A DNA stretch of 64,000 bases from Caprimulgus europaeus (taxonomy: Eukaryota; Chordata; Aves; Caprimulgiformes; Caprimulgidae): contig OU015532.1 of assembly GCA_907165065.1 (NCBI GenBank), positions 39,040,339-39,104,338 of the forward strand, written 5' to 3'. The translations under genes and the position numbers were made by a program. Positions 24,801-38,900 of this stretch are shown here, one piece after another (position 1 is the first letter of the stretch; the number at the start of each line of letters is the position of its first letter). The notes under the pieces are model-generated. The model searched no databases, had not been told where the DNA came from, and was given only the letters and a program-made list of their open reading frames with translations.

Positions 24801-27800
24801 TGATTCCCATATTCCTGACATTCTGTGTTAATATCTTGCAACTGCTGTATGATTAAAATGGAGTGATCTTTAATAGACTAAATGTGCCTGCAGGCTAGCT
24901 CAAGGTTTATGCTAGATTTGCCACAAAGCAGCAAGTATGGTTATTCAAGGTCAGTGTGTTCCATGCAGTGAGAGGCTGAGAGCACCTTTTGCACTACTGT
25001 TTTCTAATCAGGCAGTATCTTTGTAGGGGTAGATGCTAAATCTTTTTATACTTAAGGCTGTGGTTGAACTTAAAAGCATATTTGTTATATTGATATGAAA
25101 TTGTGTCTTTGAGCAAAGACCTTGTACTTGAATAAAAGAAGAATCTGTTTGTTTTCACTGTGAGCCATATTAGCTCCTTTTGTAACTGGTAGCAAAACGA
25201 GAACAGAGAGAAAAGGAGTTTTATTTGTCCTTTAGTTGTTAGTGGAAAATTGAATACATGTCAGAGATTAAAATGAGCAGTGGCATAAGATCACCCATGA
25301 GGCATTTGGAAAGCTTTTGTGGACAGTATTTAGTAACCTGAGCAAATGGGAAGTTCAGCTGCAATCATAGCAAAAGGATTGAGCAGAAAAATCTGTGTGG
25401 AAAGCACAGATCCTATTATTGCTGAACTAAATTAAGTACAGCTAAAAGCAGGCTTAGCTTTAGTGTGTCCAAACCCATAGCAGAAAGAGAAATTACTGCG
25501 CTTCTTAAAATACTGTACTCTGCATCAGTGAGTTTTGTTGTCTCGTAGTGAGTGAATGTTCATGGTGGGCTGTTGCCTAGTTATAAAATTTAATGAAGCA
25601 ACTCTTTATCCTGCTTGTTCTATCCAAATCATTAAGATTTAGGAACTGTGTCTTGAATTTGTAGCTATCCTCCATCTATTACTAGAGATTTGACTTAAAT
25701 CTTTGCACAAAGCAATTTCTCTTTTGACAATCAGTTTTCCAAAATTGGAATCCTTTCAGTGTGTCTTCTAGAGGTCATTTAGTATTTATACTGCTGTAAC
25801 TTCTGTGGACTGTAACTAAAATGAAGATCAGTTCTGCTTGGCATAGTACATTCATATCAGCAGCAGTCCCTATCCTACCTAATAAATTGATTGGCATGAA
25901 GTTGGAGGAAGAGCAAGGTAAGAGGACTTGCCAACAGGCACACACACAAGGTCAGTAGCAGATACAAAAATAGGTCCAAATACCCTGATTCACAATCAAA
26001 TGGCCTGCACAGAGGTAGGGCTTGTTATGGTTATATCTCTACTAAAAGATGGACATTAAAACATTGCCACTGAACTCATTTAGTGGACTGATTGCCAACC
26101 TTGAAGTTAAGGACACAGCAGCAAGAGGAAATTGTTTTTGCTGCTTAAACTGTAACTATGCAAAAAAAAAAGAGAAACCCAAACTACTAAATTATATAAT
26201 AACTAAGGAGAGAAAAACAGATACATAAAACACTGAGAAAAGAAAAAACAAGGGTATCAACATTTTTGTTAGCTTGTGAGTAGACTTTGAAAACAAATCT
26301 CCTGATCACCTCATCTGCCATGCAGTGGCTCACATACTGAGTGGCCTGGGAGCACACCAACTGGCTTTCAGACGAAGCCAAACAACATGTGCTTCAGAAG
26401 CACACATTGTGCCCTCCAATGGCTAATTTAATTTGCAGGTCAAGACTACAGGGTAGGTCAAAGTAAAACCATAAAACGTGTATATTGTGGACAGCAAGAC
26501 CTTAGTGGACTGTTTCACTTTGTCTACTCCTATTAGGCCACACAACTTGCTAATGTCAGCATAGCCAGATAACTAGTTATCTGTTTTGGTTTGTATTTTA
26601 GCTGGGAAGAGGCGATTGATATTTCTCAGCACTAATGGTGTAATTACTTAGAGGAAAAGCTAGAAGCAGAAAATTTTGCACCGATTATTTACTTTTCCTT
26701 CCCATTAGATAATAATGTATGTAGATAAGCAAAGTAATCACAATTAAAAAATCATTTAAATAGAAGTGTATACATTTGTCAAGAGAAATACCAAAATTAT
26801 CCTCACCAAAACTGAAGGTCACATCTGATTTCCCAATCTCTCATTTTAAATGTATGCAGAAGTTTGCCATGCATCTTTTAGGGACTCCATTAGCTTATGT
26901 CCTGTTTTAATCCAGTTTTCATGCTGTCCTGTTCCTGTACATCCTTAGGAAGCAAAGGGCATCTTTTGGGCTTGGCATCTACAATTTTTAGGAGGTGTTT
27001 GGTATTCATAATGTGCAGATTTGTCAACTGAGATACTCCAAAGGCAAAGAAGTTTGAAAATGAAGTGTAATGAATTATTTTGTGGGAATCTTGTCGTGGA
27101 TGTCTGTGCATCAGAAAGATTTCTCTCAGAAAAAACAAACATTTCAGGTCTTATTTGTGTGGGTGCAGGTAAGTTCTAAACTCATGGCTTTATTAAATTA
27201 GGAAGGGAAGATACTCTTCTAGCAGATTTTTAAATTTTTTCTAACCTAGTAATCAGATGAAAGGTATCAAAATTCATTAAATGTATGTTTCTAAAAAGAA
27301 AAAACTTTTACTATTTCATAGAATTGATTCAGCTTCTGTCTTCAGATTTCTATCCTTGTGAACAGGATGTATTTATTTTACTTTTTATAGCAGCACGTTA
27401 AATGTCTTCATTTCCAGGAGCTCTTCAGAAAACTACCGTATGCCAGTGATGGAATACAAAATGGGGGAAGGAATGTCCTATGAATTCAAATTTCCCTTCA
27501 GGAATAACAACAAATGGCAGCGCAATGCAAGCAAAGGACAGGGGCCTCATGTGGCTCAGGTACCTTCCCAAATACAAAGCCCAGTAACATCGAGGATTGG
27601 CGCTGGGAAAGAAGGGAAAATGCCGCCGCCAGAACGAGCAGCCAACATCCCCCGGAGCATCTCGAGTGATGGGCGCCCACTGGAGAGCCGCAGGTATGTG
27701 TCTTCTTCACCAGTGGCTTTCCATTGATGCTCAGAATCTTGTCTGGAAAAAAACCACAACAGATTTATTTAAGTGTCTGAAGACTGCTTTTAATCTTGGT

Positions 27801-29947
27801 TTTAATTAGTCAAAAGGCAACTTGAATATGAGCAAAACATTAGCCCAAAGGAAATACCTTTCCTGGCATGATGATCACAAAATGAAGTGCTATGGGATTG
27901 TCAGGCCATATTTCCTTGTGTTGGATGGTATTCTGAAACAGCTGTATTGTTAGTTAAGTTTTAAATGAGATACAGTCAAAGTTTTAGATCTAAATGTTCC
28001 TGAACTTCTGCATTTTGAAGAAGTAAATAAAAATTCTAACTTTTTTATATGTTTGGTGGAATTGCCTAAACTTCTCTTGGCACAAATAGCATGTATCGGG
28101 GTGTTTAGCAAGAGAATTCTGGCCAGCACAGGAAGTAAAAGTGTCTGATTGGGGAGTTTTCAAACTTTTTAGGCTAGAGAAGACATGGTTTTAAGTTTGC
28201 ATCTCGGGGGTGTTTTGGGGCTTTTCATTGTTTTAGGGTTTTTTTTAAAACAAGGAAGTGATTATTATTAAGATAAACATATCAGTCACATCCCACCACA
28301 GTATTTTCATTCTTTCACGAAAAGGTGTATTTGATAGTATTCAAGTGAACTGTGATTGTTCTGATTACCTGTACAAATCTGTCACTGTCTCTGCATTTAC
28401 AAAGAGATCTGTTGAGGGAAACAAGCTCGTAGTTTGTGTTTCTTATTTTGGACAATTCCTTGGGAAAAAAAAAAAAAAACAACCAACCCAAACTATAGAC
28501 AGATTCTGATCATGCTTTCCATTGATGAAAAATATAAAGGAGTGGAAATAAGACTCATATTGTAGAAAATTTGAAGATAATTCTCATGAATTAACTTAAA
28601 GCATTTTTCACATCCTGAAGAACTTAGGATAAAAAAAAAGTTCAAAAATGGTACAACGAAGAGTGAGAAACTACCAAGGTTAAATTGAAACTTCTGTGTA
28701 GGACACCTTGTTGAGAAATTATAATAGTTGATAACGACTTAATTTTCATACTTTTCCATTAGACACTGTTGTACTTCTGCACTCAGACTGATCAAAGAGT
28801 GGCCCGGCCCCAGGTGTAGCTTTACATAAGTTCAGCAGATGTATACTTAAAGCTCCCACCACTGTGAGCTGCAACAGAAAATTTGCAACACTGAAAGCAC
28901 TAATAATTTCACACGTGACCTGATAAGTCTGTGTGTGAAAAAGGTTGCAGAAGCCAGCGAGACACTGGACTTATCTCTTTTAATGATATATTTGGACCAA
29001 CATAAAAATTGTATGGCTTCAGCCATGTCTACCTGTTACAGCTGAAGACAGGCAGATGCTGAATTTGAAGGAATAGGAATTCAGGTGTTGGATTTTTTTG
29101 CTCTCTCCAGTGCTGTAGAATCTCACTTGGTAATTATGGAAGGCATAGTAATAACTGGGCAGAATTTAAGGCAGTGGCAGAAGAGTTGCTGTGTTTTTTT
29201 CAGAAGCTTCCATCTCTTCATGGTTTTGTCTAGAGTCTTGAGTTGGCTGTTCCATGACTCGTGCTGGGGAGGGTGAGCCTTTGGCTGCATTGAGAGACAG
29301 GGTGTCAACAACTGTTTTTCTTGTGCATAAAATCCTATGTGGACAACGTTGCACACCTAAAGCATCCAAGATTTATCCAGTCACTGGTTGCTTGTAGAGG
29401 GTAATTATGATCTGGCAGATGTTTGCAAAGTGAAAATTACATTTCCATATACTCAGTATTTGTTTTCAAAAAGGGAAATTTTGACTTTCCATGTTCTTCA
29501 TTTTCAAGGTATGTAGCTTTCATTTTTGCCCTCCAGACATTCTCAGTTAAGAATACTTTAAAACAAGGGTCCTCAAACTACGGCCCGCGGGCCCCCCAGG
29601 GTCCTCAGTCCGGCCCGCCGGTATTTACAGAACTCCCTGCCCACCCCGCCGGGGGCTGAGGGGACTGTGAGGTCGGGCGAATCGCCAGAGCCCCGGCACG
29701 GCAAAGTTCCTTCAGTCCCTTCTGCCCACCCCTTCCGGAGTGCGCGGCCGGGCTGAGGAGGGGGGCGGCGGCATCGGCGAGGTGGGCGACTCCCCCGGCT
29801 CTCCCGCCCTCCCTCCAGCTCCCAGGCAGCTCCGCCCCGACAGTGTCTGAGGGACAGTGTACCGGTCCCCGACAGTGTCTGAGGGACAGTGAACCGGCCC
29901 CCTGTTTAAAAAGTTGTTGTTGTTGTTGTTGTTGTTGTTGTTATTAT

Positions 29948-29988
<41 letters not shown>

Positions 29989-32900
29989 AAAAGGGTTCTA
30001 TTGGATTGTCTTATCCTTAAAAGTGTATTATCAAAGTAGCCTTTAAGTTCGGCTGGGAATTTTTTTTGATGCCTGAAAAATGTCTTCTCTCTTTCTGGTC
30101 TGCTAAACATTAGTTTTAGTTAGTTTTGACTGGATCAAGTTTAAATATAACAGCAGTTGCATAAGGTTAACGTGTTTCAAGTTACAGTGAAGAAAAATAC
30201 ATTTTTGTCATTTTAAAGGAATACTTTGGGGGGAAGCAATAAGCTCACTCCAAAGCTCATTTGTCTTTCCTCTGCATGCTAAAAGAAAGCTTTGCTTTTG
30301 GGGAAGCTCAGATACTTCTATTCTTATTGTGTAAAATCTCTAAAATCAACAGGTGAGATTTTCATAGCCCTCTTATACTGTCTCATTTATTATTCAGCAC
30401 TAACTTTCATACTTTCCATAGTGTGAAGATCACCTATGAGAAGGAGCTGGAATCTGTGTGTTTCTGGTGCAGGCTGCAGCAACGGTGCTCTGCTGTGCTT
30501 TAGTCCTTATGATTTGTTCTGTACTCAGCTCTCAGTTGGTTGGAGAAATGGGGGACCAAGGGTAACCTGGTGCTATGGATACGAGGAGCTATATTGGTGG
30601 TTCCTGTTATCCAAAAAGGGCCCTCTAATCACACAATCACAGAATGTCAGGGATTGGAAGGAACCTCGAAAGGTCATCTTGTCCAGCCCCCTGCCGGAGC
30701 AGGAACACCTAGATGAGATCACACAGGAAGGCATCCAGGCGGTACATGAATGTCTCCAGAGAAGGAGACTCCACACCCTCCCTGGGCAGCCTGTCCCAGT
30801 GCTCTGGCACCCTCACAGGAAAGAAGTTTCTTCTCAAGTTTAAGCAGAACCTCCTGTGTTCCAGCTTACACCCATTGCCCCTTGTCCTACCATTGGACAT
30901 CACTGTGAAGAGCCTGGCTCCATCCTCCTGACACTCACCCTTCATATATTTATAAACATTAATGAGGTCCCCCCTCAGCCTCCTCTTCTCCAAGCTAGAG
31001 GCCCAGCTCCCTCAGCCTTTCCTCATAAAGGAGTTGTTCCACTCCCTTAATCATCTTGGTGGCTCTGTGCTGGACTCTCTCAAGCAGTTCCCTGTCCTTC
31101 TTGAACTGTGGGGCCCAGAACTGGACACAATATTCCAGATGTGGCCTCACCAGGGCAGAGTAAAGGGGAAGAAGAACCTCTCTTGACCTAATAACCACAG
31201 CCCTTCTAATGCAGCCCAGGATGCCATTGGCCTTCTTGGCCACAAAGGCACAGTGCTGGCTCATGGTCATCCTGCTGTCCACCAGGACTCCCAGATCTCT
31301 TCCCCCTACACTGCTCTCTAGGAGATCATCTCCCAACCTATACTGGAACCTGGGGTTGTTCCTGCCCAGGTGCAACACCCTACGCTTGCCCTTATTATAT
31401 TTCATCAAGTTTTTCCCTGCCCAGCTCTCCGGCCTGTCCAGGTCTCTCTGGATGGCAGCACAGCCTGCTGCTGTGTCAGCCTCTCCTCCCAGCTTTGTAT
31501 CATCAGCAAACTTGCTGACAGTGCCCTCTGTTCCCTCATCCAGGTCATTGATGAATATATTGAATAATACTGGTCCTAGTACTGACCCTTGAGGGACTCC
31601 ACTAGACACAGGTCTCCAACTAGACTCTGCCCCATTGACCACCACTCTCTGGCTTCTTCCCACCAGCCAGTTCACAGTCCATCTCACTATCTGACCATCC
31701 AACACAGACCTCCGCAATTTGGCAGCGAGGATGCTGTGGGAGACCGTGTATAAACATGACCCCACCCTGTACAAGATGGCTACTTCAGCATCTCTCTCTC
31801 TCTGCAATATTTGTGTTCTACAGAGCCATTTTAACGGGTTTTAGAAAAAGGCACCTGTCAGTATCGCTCATTATCAAAGCAGTGCAGGTACCCTGGATTT
31901 CCTTATTACCGTTATTTGAAAAGAAGGTAACTGCCTGGGTGTCAGTGGGGCAGGAAACTTTCCTATGAAGATCAGCATCAGTAAGTAATTTCAGTACTAA
32001 ATTACAACTGTAACCTCAATTTTAATCTCTGGTTGTGGTCTAGATATCACTTGTTATCACTTGTGTTTCTGCAATGCTGAGCCACAGCTGAGATTTGCTG
32101 ATGTTTGATTTTAGTACTTCATTGTTTTGAGAGTTAAGCTGGCATTTATCTCTCTGTTCTCTTGCCTTTTGACCACGCGTTTTTTGTTCGTGGGGCTGGG
32201 TGCAGTGACAGTGATGGCAGATCTCATCTGCTGCCGTTTGTGATCTATGTATTAAGGGACGTGGCAGCTGAGAAACCCATAGTAAATTGATCCATGTGGC
32301 TCTTGGAGCTCTGAATCTGAGATGTTTTTTTGAAGTAGCGCTGGTAGCACTCACCCAGGACTGCAGAAGGTTGGTACCATCGTTCGCCATAGCTCCAGTC
32401 GGTGGGATTTCAAAGAATGAAATAGAGGCAATATAAAATAATAAGCTGTGGATGCATTCTAAGCTATGGATGTCATCTCTCTGGATTTCTGCAAGGCCTT
32501 TGACACAGTCCTCCACAACATCCTTCTCTCTTAAATTGGAGAGAGATGGATTTGATATGTAATTGGCTGGATTGTCACATCCAGAGGGTCAGTGGCTCAA
32601 TGTCCAGATGGTAGACAGTGACAAGCGGTGTCCTTCAAGGTCTCTACTGGGACCAGTGCTGTTTAATATCTTCATTAATGATGTTGACAGTTGGATTGAG
32701 TGCACCCTCAACAAGTTCGCTGATGATACCAAGCTGGGTGGCTCAATGAAAGTGCCAGAGGGATGGGATGCCATCCAGAGGGACCCGGACAGGCTGGAGA
32801 AGTGGGCCCAAGTGAACCTCATGAGGTTCAACAACACCAAGTGCAGGGTCCTGCTCCTGTGATGGGACAATCCTCAGTATTGATACAGGCTAGAAGATGA

Positions 32901-35900
32901 TGTGCTGGAAAGCAGCCCTGAGGAAAAGGATTTGGGGTAGTAGTGGATGAAAAGCTGGACATGAGCCACCAATGTGCATCTGCAGCCCAGAAGGCCAACT
33001 ACATCCTGGCTGCATCAAAAGAAGTGTGGTCAGCAGGTCGAGAGAGGTGGTTCTGCCCTTCAACTCTGCTCTGGTGAGACCCCATCTGGAATACTGTGGC
33101 CAGTTGTGGAGCCCTCAACACAAGAAAGACGTGTACCTGTTGGAGCAAGTCCAGAGAAGGGACACAAAAATTATCAGAGGGCTGGAGCATTTCTCCTATG
33201 AAGATAGGGGGGTCGAGTTGGGCTTGTTCAGCCTAGAGAACAAAAGGCTCCAGAGGGACCATGTAGTGGCCTTCCAGTACCTGAAAGGTGCCCATAAGAA
33301 AGCTGGGGAAGAACTGTTCCCAAGGGCACGTAGCAATAGGACAAGGGGTAATGGTTTTAAACTAGAAAAGGGTGGATTTAGGTTGGCCATTAGGAAACAG
33401 TTTTTCAGTATGAGGGTGGTGGATCATTGGAACAGGTGCCCAGAGAGGTAGTGGAGGCCTTGTCCCTGGAGATATTCAAGGTCAGGTTTGATGGGGCCCT
33501 GGGCAACCTGCTGTAGTAAAGATGTCCCTGCTTACTGCAGGGGGGGTTGGACTAGATGACCTTTGAAGGTCCCTTCCAACCCACTTCATTCTATGATTCT
33601 GAGCTCTTTGATGTATCAGATTTGACATGATATTCATTTTAATGGTAACATATCAGCAGTAAATCCAAGACTTACATTAAGTTTTTAGAAAAAAACCCTG
33701 AAGATTTGAGGTATTTAATTTAAGCAAACACAGCCAGACTAATGTTACTGCAGAAGATGTAATTTTAGAGTATGATTTCCCCTCCTTCCCTGCCTCTGAA
33801 CTTTCACGGGGTTTTATGTACACTTGGTTTTTAGACTTTATTAAGAAAATGTGCAGGGAAAGGACATGAGTTAGTGTTAGATGATAATCTCTTCTTAATT
33901 AGGTTATCATAAACTAGAACCAATCTTATCTAAAACTTGATTCAACGAACACTTGAAAAGTGTGAAAACTAGTGAGCAAAGCATGCTGCTGGACTGCTGC
34001 TCTTCAGTGTGCAGTACTGTTCTGATGAAAGAGCAAGGCTCTAACTCAAAAATTTCTAAGCACAGGCAGTATTCTAAACTGAGTGGAAAACTGAATTATG
34101 ACATGACTGCATTCAGCCCTGGATGCAAAATTCCACAGTATGGAAATATTAGAACAATATTCATTAAGACTGGGTTTATGTCTTATTGAGGACTTTGGAG
34201 CACAGTCTTGCCCTAAACTGCACACTTTAAACAATGCCAGTATGTAGTCAGTAACTCTGCCAGGAGTAGTTTATGGGTTAATGGCTGCAGATAGATTCTA
34301 GTTTAAACTGTAACCATATTATATAAAAATACTCATCTGCCTCTGCTTAGCTTGAAGGAGCGGTGTTTTTCCTAATATAAACAAGCAAGTATCTGAGCTC
34401 ATCTTGCCACCTATCAAACACTGCATACCTCACAGGGTTTGGAAATTTTTAAAGTTTTCATAACAGTCTTCAAAATAAAACATCTACTAATATGAGATTA
34501 TATATTATGCAATTCCTACTAGCACCAGAACCTACAGCTGGATTTAGTAGAGGAAGTCAAAGGTTTGTTGGTACACTTGGCTGTACGGTCAAACTCTTGT
34601 GTTCCAGAAACACCTTAGAAAAGTTGTGCTCTGTCGTGTCAAGAATTGGTCTCTCTTGTTTGACAGTGGCTATCAGCAGGGATTGGGTAAAAGCTTAAGA
34701 ATTGCTTACAAGTATAAAGGAAAACTCCTTACTAAGTCCAACAGCCTCCTGGCTGGCTGCTGTTTAAGATGGCCTGGAGCTGGATGCACCTGTACTACTG
34801 TGTTTAACAGCTGTGGATGGTATCTCTTCATCCAGGTGCCTGCTAATTGGTGTCTTGATAGTCCAGGTCTCCTACTGTCATGAGGGATAGTTAATAATTA
34901 TTTTGTTTGCTTGATCCAATATAATTCACATTTGGGTAGATTGAAGCAGATATGATAAAATTCTCTATAATCTGTGGAGCCATATCACCTATTCAGTGTT
35001 TCTTCATATGAAAGCCATTCTGTAGCTCTGGTTGTCCTGTTGCGTGCCTCTGTGTATTTTCATGTTACAATAGATTTTCCTGAAATGTGATGATCAAACT
35101 GCAGAAGAATATTTAAGAAGGAATACGATGTGGTGTGCGAAGGTACAATATGACAGCACAGTTGCATTTTCTATTTAACTCTCTATCTCCTTCCCCAAAA
35201 TTGCTGATATTCTTTTTTCCTTTTTGAATGGCTTGGTTTCCTTTTTTAACGTGAGAGCACTGAGTCAGTGTTTTCAGGGAACTGTCATGTTGCAGTATTA
35301 TTAGGATTGCAGAAATCAAACACATAGAAGGTAAGCATGCCAGAATTAAGATTTGCTGTGCAATTTTATTCAGACCTCTTGTGTAACCATCTTTTCTGAT
35401 ACTTCCTTTGATTAAATTATGAGAATTTCTTTTAACAAAGGACGTTGCCTCATTCAATTCACACAGTGGATGGAGCTCATTAAAGAAGAACTATTTAATA
35501 TTTTATTTTCCTCTTCATTACTCCATCCCTTATTTACTGAATGGCATTCAAGTCCTGCTGTAATTATTCATTCCTCTCTAAGCCTTTCAGTGATGCCTAT
35601 TACTATAGTTTCTGAATGCCTCACGAGTATTAATGAAACTTAATGTTCAAAACTCTTGTGTGAGAAGAGACGTCTTTGGCCCTCTTCAGATTAAGAAAAA
35701 AGATAGAGAAATTATGTTCTAGTAGTTTACTGTGTTTTATTTTGGCCATCTCATATTTGGAAGTGCTCAGCATTATTAATATTTTATACATTCAAATCAC
35801 AGCTTCTGTTGACTTCAGTTGCTTTGGTAAGTTTTCAGCTCAGAAGTAAATTGGGCCTTGGAATCAAATAAGGCCTTTGAGAAACTTGCAATTAGTGACA

Positions 35901-38900
35901 ATGAATGAAAAATTTTCTTTAACAAATATACAAGTGGTCACATTGGAGCGCTGCAGTAAGTGCAAGCTGAGAATCCAGTTTGTAAGTCAGCACTGAAATG
36001 GCCACCCTTTGTCTTGCCAGCCTGTGCCTCCTTTGCTTCCAAGCTGTGCAGCTCTTGCAGGAGAAGTTGCCACATCAAAAATACACCTGAATGGGGAGAA
36101 GGCACCTGTGTATAATGGTCTAACTGGAGACTGCCTTAGGCTATAGGCACAGAGTGTGCTAGACAGACATTTTTCCTGTGATGTATATATTATATACCTG
36201 TGCATACTGAAGATGCAGGGAAAATTACAGCTAATGACATGGAAATTAATTTATTAAGAACAAGATGAGTGCTTTCAATGTGTGTGTTGTCATACTAAAC
36301 AAAATAAATGTATGCCCATCCCACTCACTGCCTTCACAAAAGATTGTTTTCTTCTCATATTTGGTAAGACTCAACCAGTGCTTTCAGGATGAACTAGATC
36401 TGTTAGAACTAAATCATCCACGGTATAATCCCAGTTCAGTTGACTGCAGTGTAGTTGAATTTGCTTAATGGAATGGACTTTTTGGCCTATTTTTAAATTC
36501 AGTTATGGGACTCACGTCCCTTACCATTTTGGAATTTCTTCTTAAAGCTGTCTTTTGAAATAGATAATAGCTTGTTTTAGTTTATAATTTTTAATTATAA
36601 ATAAAAGACAAGCACAGAATATCTTAACTATAGGGACATACTGCTAACACAATACTCTTTTTGTCTTGGGAAGTGCCTTTGATCATAGATTTCAAAGCAG
36701 CTCAAAAAGTCAATTCCAACTAATTTACTGTAAAGTTCTTTTGTCTTACATGTTTCACATACAGTGAAACATCTTTCACTATTAATGTTTTATAGTGCTA
36801 CTGTAATTGTACCAACAAAATGTATTGCTGCTGTAAATAATAGGATGTCCTACCTGACTGGTTGTTCATTGCTGTTGTTCAGACCACATTTATAATACAA
36901 TCCTGTTTGCCCTCAAGGTCTTTCATCTTTGTAAATGAGTTACAACTCCATGACATAGTTCTGAAATCTTGACATTCCTTCTGAATAGTGCTGTCACTTT
37001 TGGGTAAGGCATAAGAAGTAAAGAAAAGGCATAGCTGAATCTGAAGTGAAAATGTAAGCATTTTCCAACAGGAAATCATTTTATAGAAATTACTCAAAGT
37101 AATTGGTTTCCATACCACAAATTCTAATTTACTATTGGGGGAAAAGACCATACTTTTAAACTGTGTATTGCTCTGCAAGCATAACTGAGTTTAAATGTGT
37201 GTGCCTATAAAGATGGGTGAATGTTATTGAAAGCACATATTTTTGTTGGTGGAACTATTCTTTTTTTTTTCCCCTCTCTTTATAAGAGTGCCACTGGGAA
37301 AATTAATCCCAGGTTTCTGGCTCTTGAACTGTGTTTTTTGCAATCAAATATTTCAGAATTGTTGCTTGATAAATGTGAGATAAGCTAAATTCAGTTCAAG
37401 AGACTAGAAGGGAATTACTGGGTTTGGTATGGTACTTGTGATGGTCAGGCATCAGACCATTCCTTTCTTGTCTGGGAAAAAGAGTTACTATTGGTCATAT
37501 GCACTTCATGAAATTCCAGATGATCAAGATATTTGGTCGAGTCCTACTACAATTTCCTTTTAAAGATTTTTAGTTTACAGCTTTTTTTACAAAGAACTAA
37601 GGGGACAAATGCACATTTGATATAAATATACACACATTCTCTCTCTTTGGATATATACACATGCATAAATAACATTAATTAATGCAATGATGTTTTCATT
37701 TTTCAAAAGAGTTTTTGAACTTTAAAAGTTCTTACAGTATTGTGGTGAGAGGTGATTAAAATGTGCCACTCCTTTACAGTTATGGCTAGGCTAAGATCCT
37801 ATGAATCCCTGGACCCGAGTTTGTACTGAGGCAACTATCTGCGTGTTTTACTTGAAGTCAGTACACATTTTTTAAATGTCAAATGTTAAATTGCTATTTA
37901 ATTTGTGTAAGTTACAGTATTTTTCCTAGCTAAAATGAGGTTGGCATTCACAGCAGGATTCTGATGTTTGTGGATGTCATAATTCAAAGTCCACTTAAAT
38001 GACTGCAGAAGTTCTGAATGGCTTCAGTCACCACCAAGTAGAACAAAGAACTAGCTAGCAGCAGTGAATTCATTTGAGGTTTGGGGAACAAAATGCACAA
38101 AGCAGAAAATTATCTTAAAAAGCCTTCAACTACAGAACAGGATAAACAAGTCAAGCAGCGTAAGCCTTCTGCTGCCAGCCATTCTGCCCAGGTGCATGCG
38201 ATGCAATTCTAGCCCATTTATTTGCTGTGTGGTGATTCCAACAGGAGAAGGCGTCATATGACTCAGGTCTCTATTTTTTAACAGAGTTCTGATATATTGA
38301 GATAGTTTTATATTAGAATGTTAAGTTTTATGGGGAAATTTATGGGGAAAGGGTTCTGAGGATCCTGGTGGACAGCAGGATGACCATGAGCCAGCACTGT
38401 GCCCTTGTGGCCAGGAAGGCCAATGGCATCCTGGGGTGCATTAGAAGGGGTGTGGTTAGTAGGTCAAGGGAGGTTCTCCTTCCCCTCTACTCTGCCCTGG
38501 TGAGGCCACATCTGGAATATTGTGTCCAGTTCTGGGCCCCACAGTTCAAGAAGGACAGGGAACTGCTTGAGAGAGTCCAGTACAGAGCCACCAAGATGAT
38601 GAAGGGAGTGGAGCATCTCCCTTATGAGGAAAGGCTGAGGGAGCTGGGCCTCTTTAGCTTGGAGGGGACTGAGGGGGGACCCCATTAATGTTTATAAATA
38701 TATGAAGGGTGAGTGTCAGGAGGATGGAGCCAGGCTCTTCTCAGTGGTGTCCAATGGTAGGACGAGGGGCAGTGGGTGTAAGCTGGAACACAGGAGGTTC
38801 CGCTTGGATTTGAGGAGGAACTTCTTTACTGTGAGGGTGCCAGAGCACTGGAACAGGCTGCCCAGGGAGGTTGTGGAGTCTCCTTCTCTGGAGACATTCA

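Noticed and set aside
29843-30046. Open frame with a run of Cys and Ile residues
   Set aside because: It is the translation of the GTT/ATT microsatellite.
30436-30630. Possible coding exon upstream of the CR1 at 30.63 kb
   Set aside because: The 135-codon frame is part unrecognised intron and part antisense CR1; no family match or convincing splice pair.
31209-31592. Open frame of 127 codons on the + strand
   Set aside because: Antisense shadow of the CR1 RT frame at 31807-30995.
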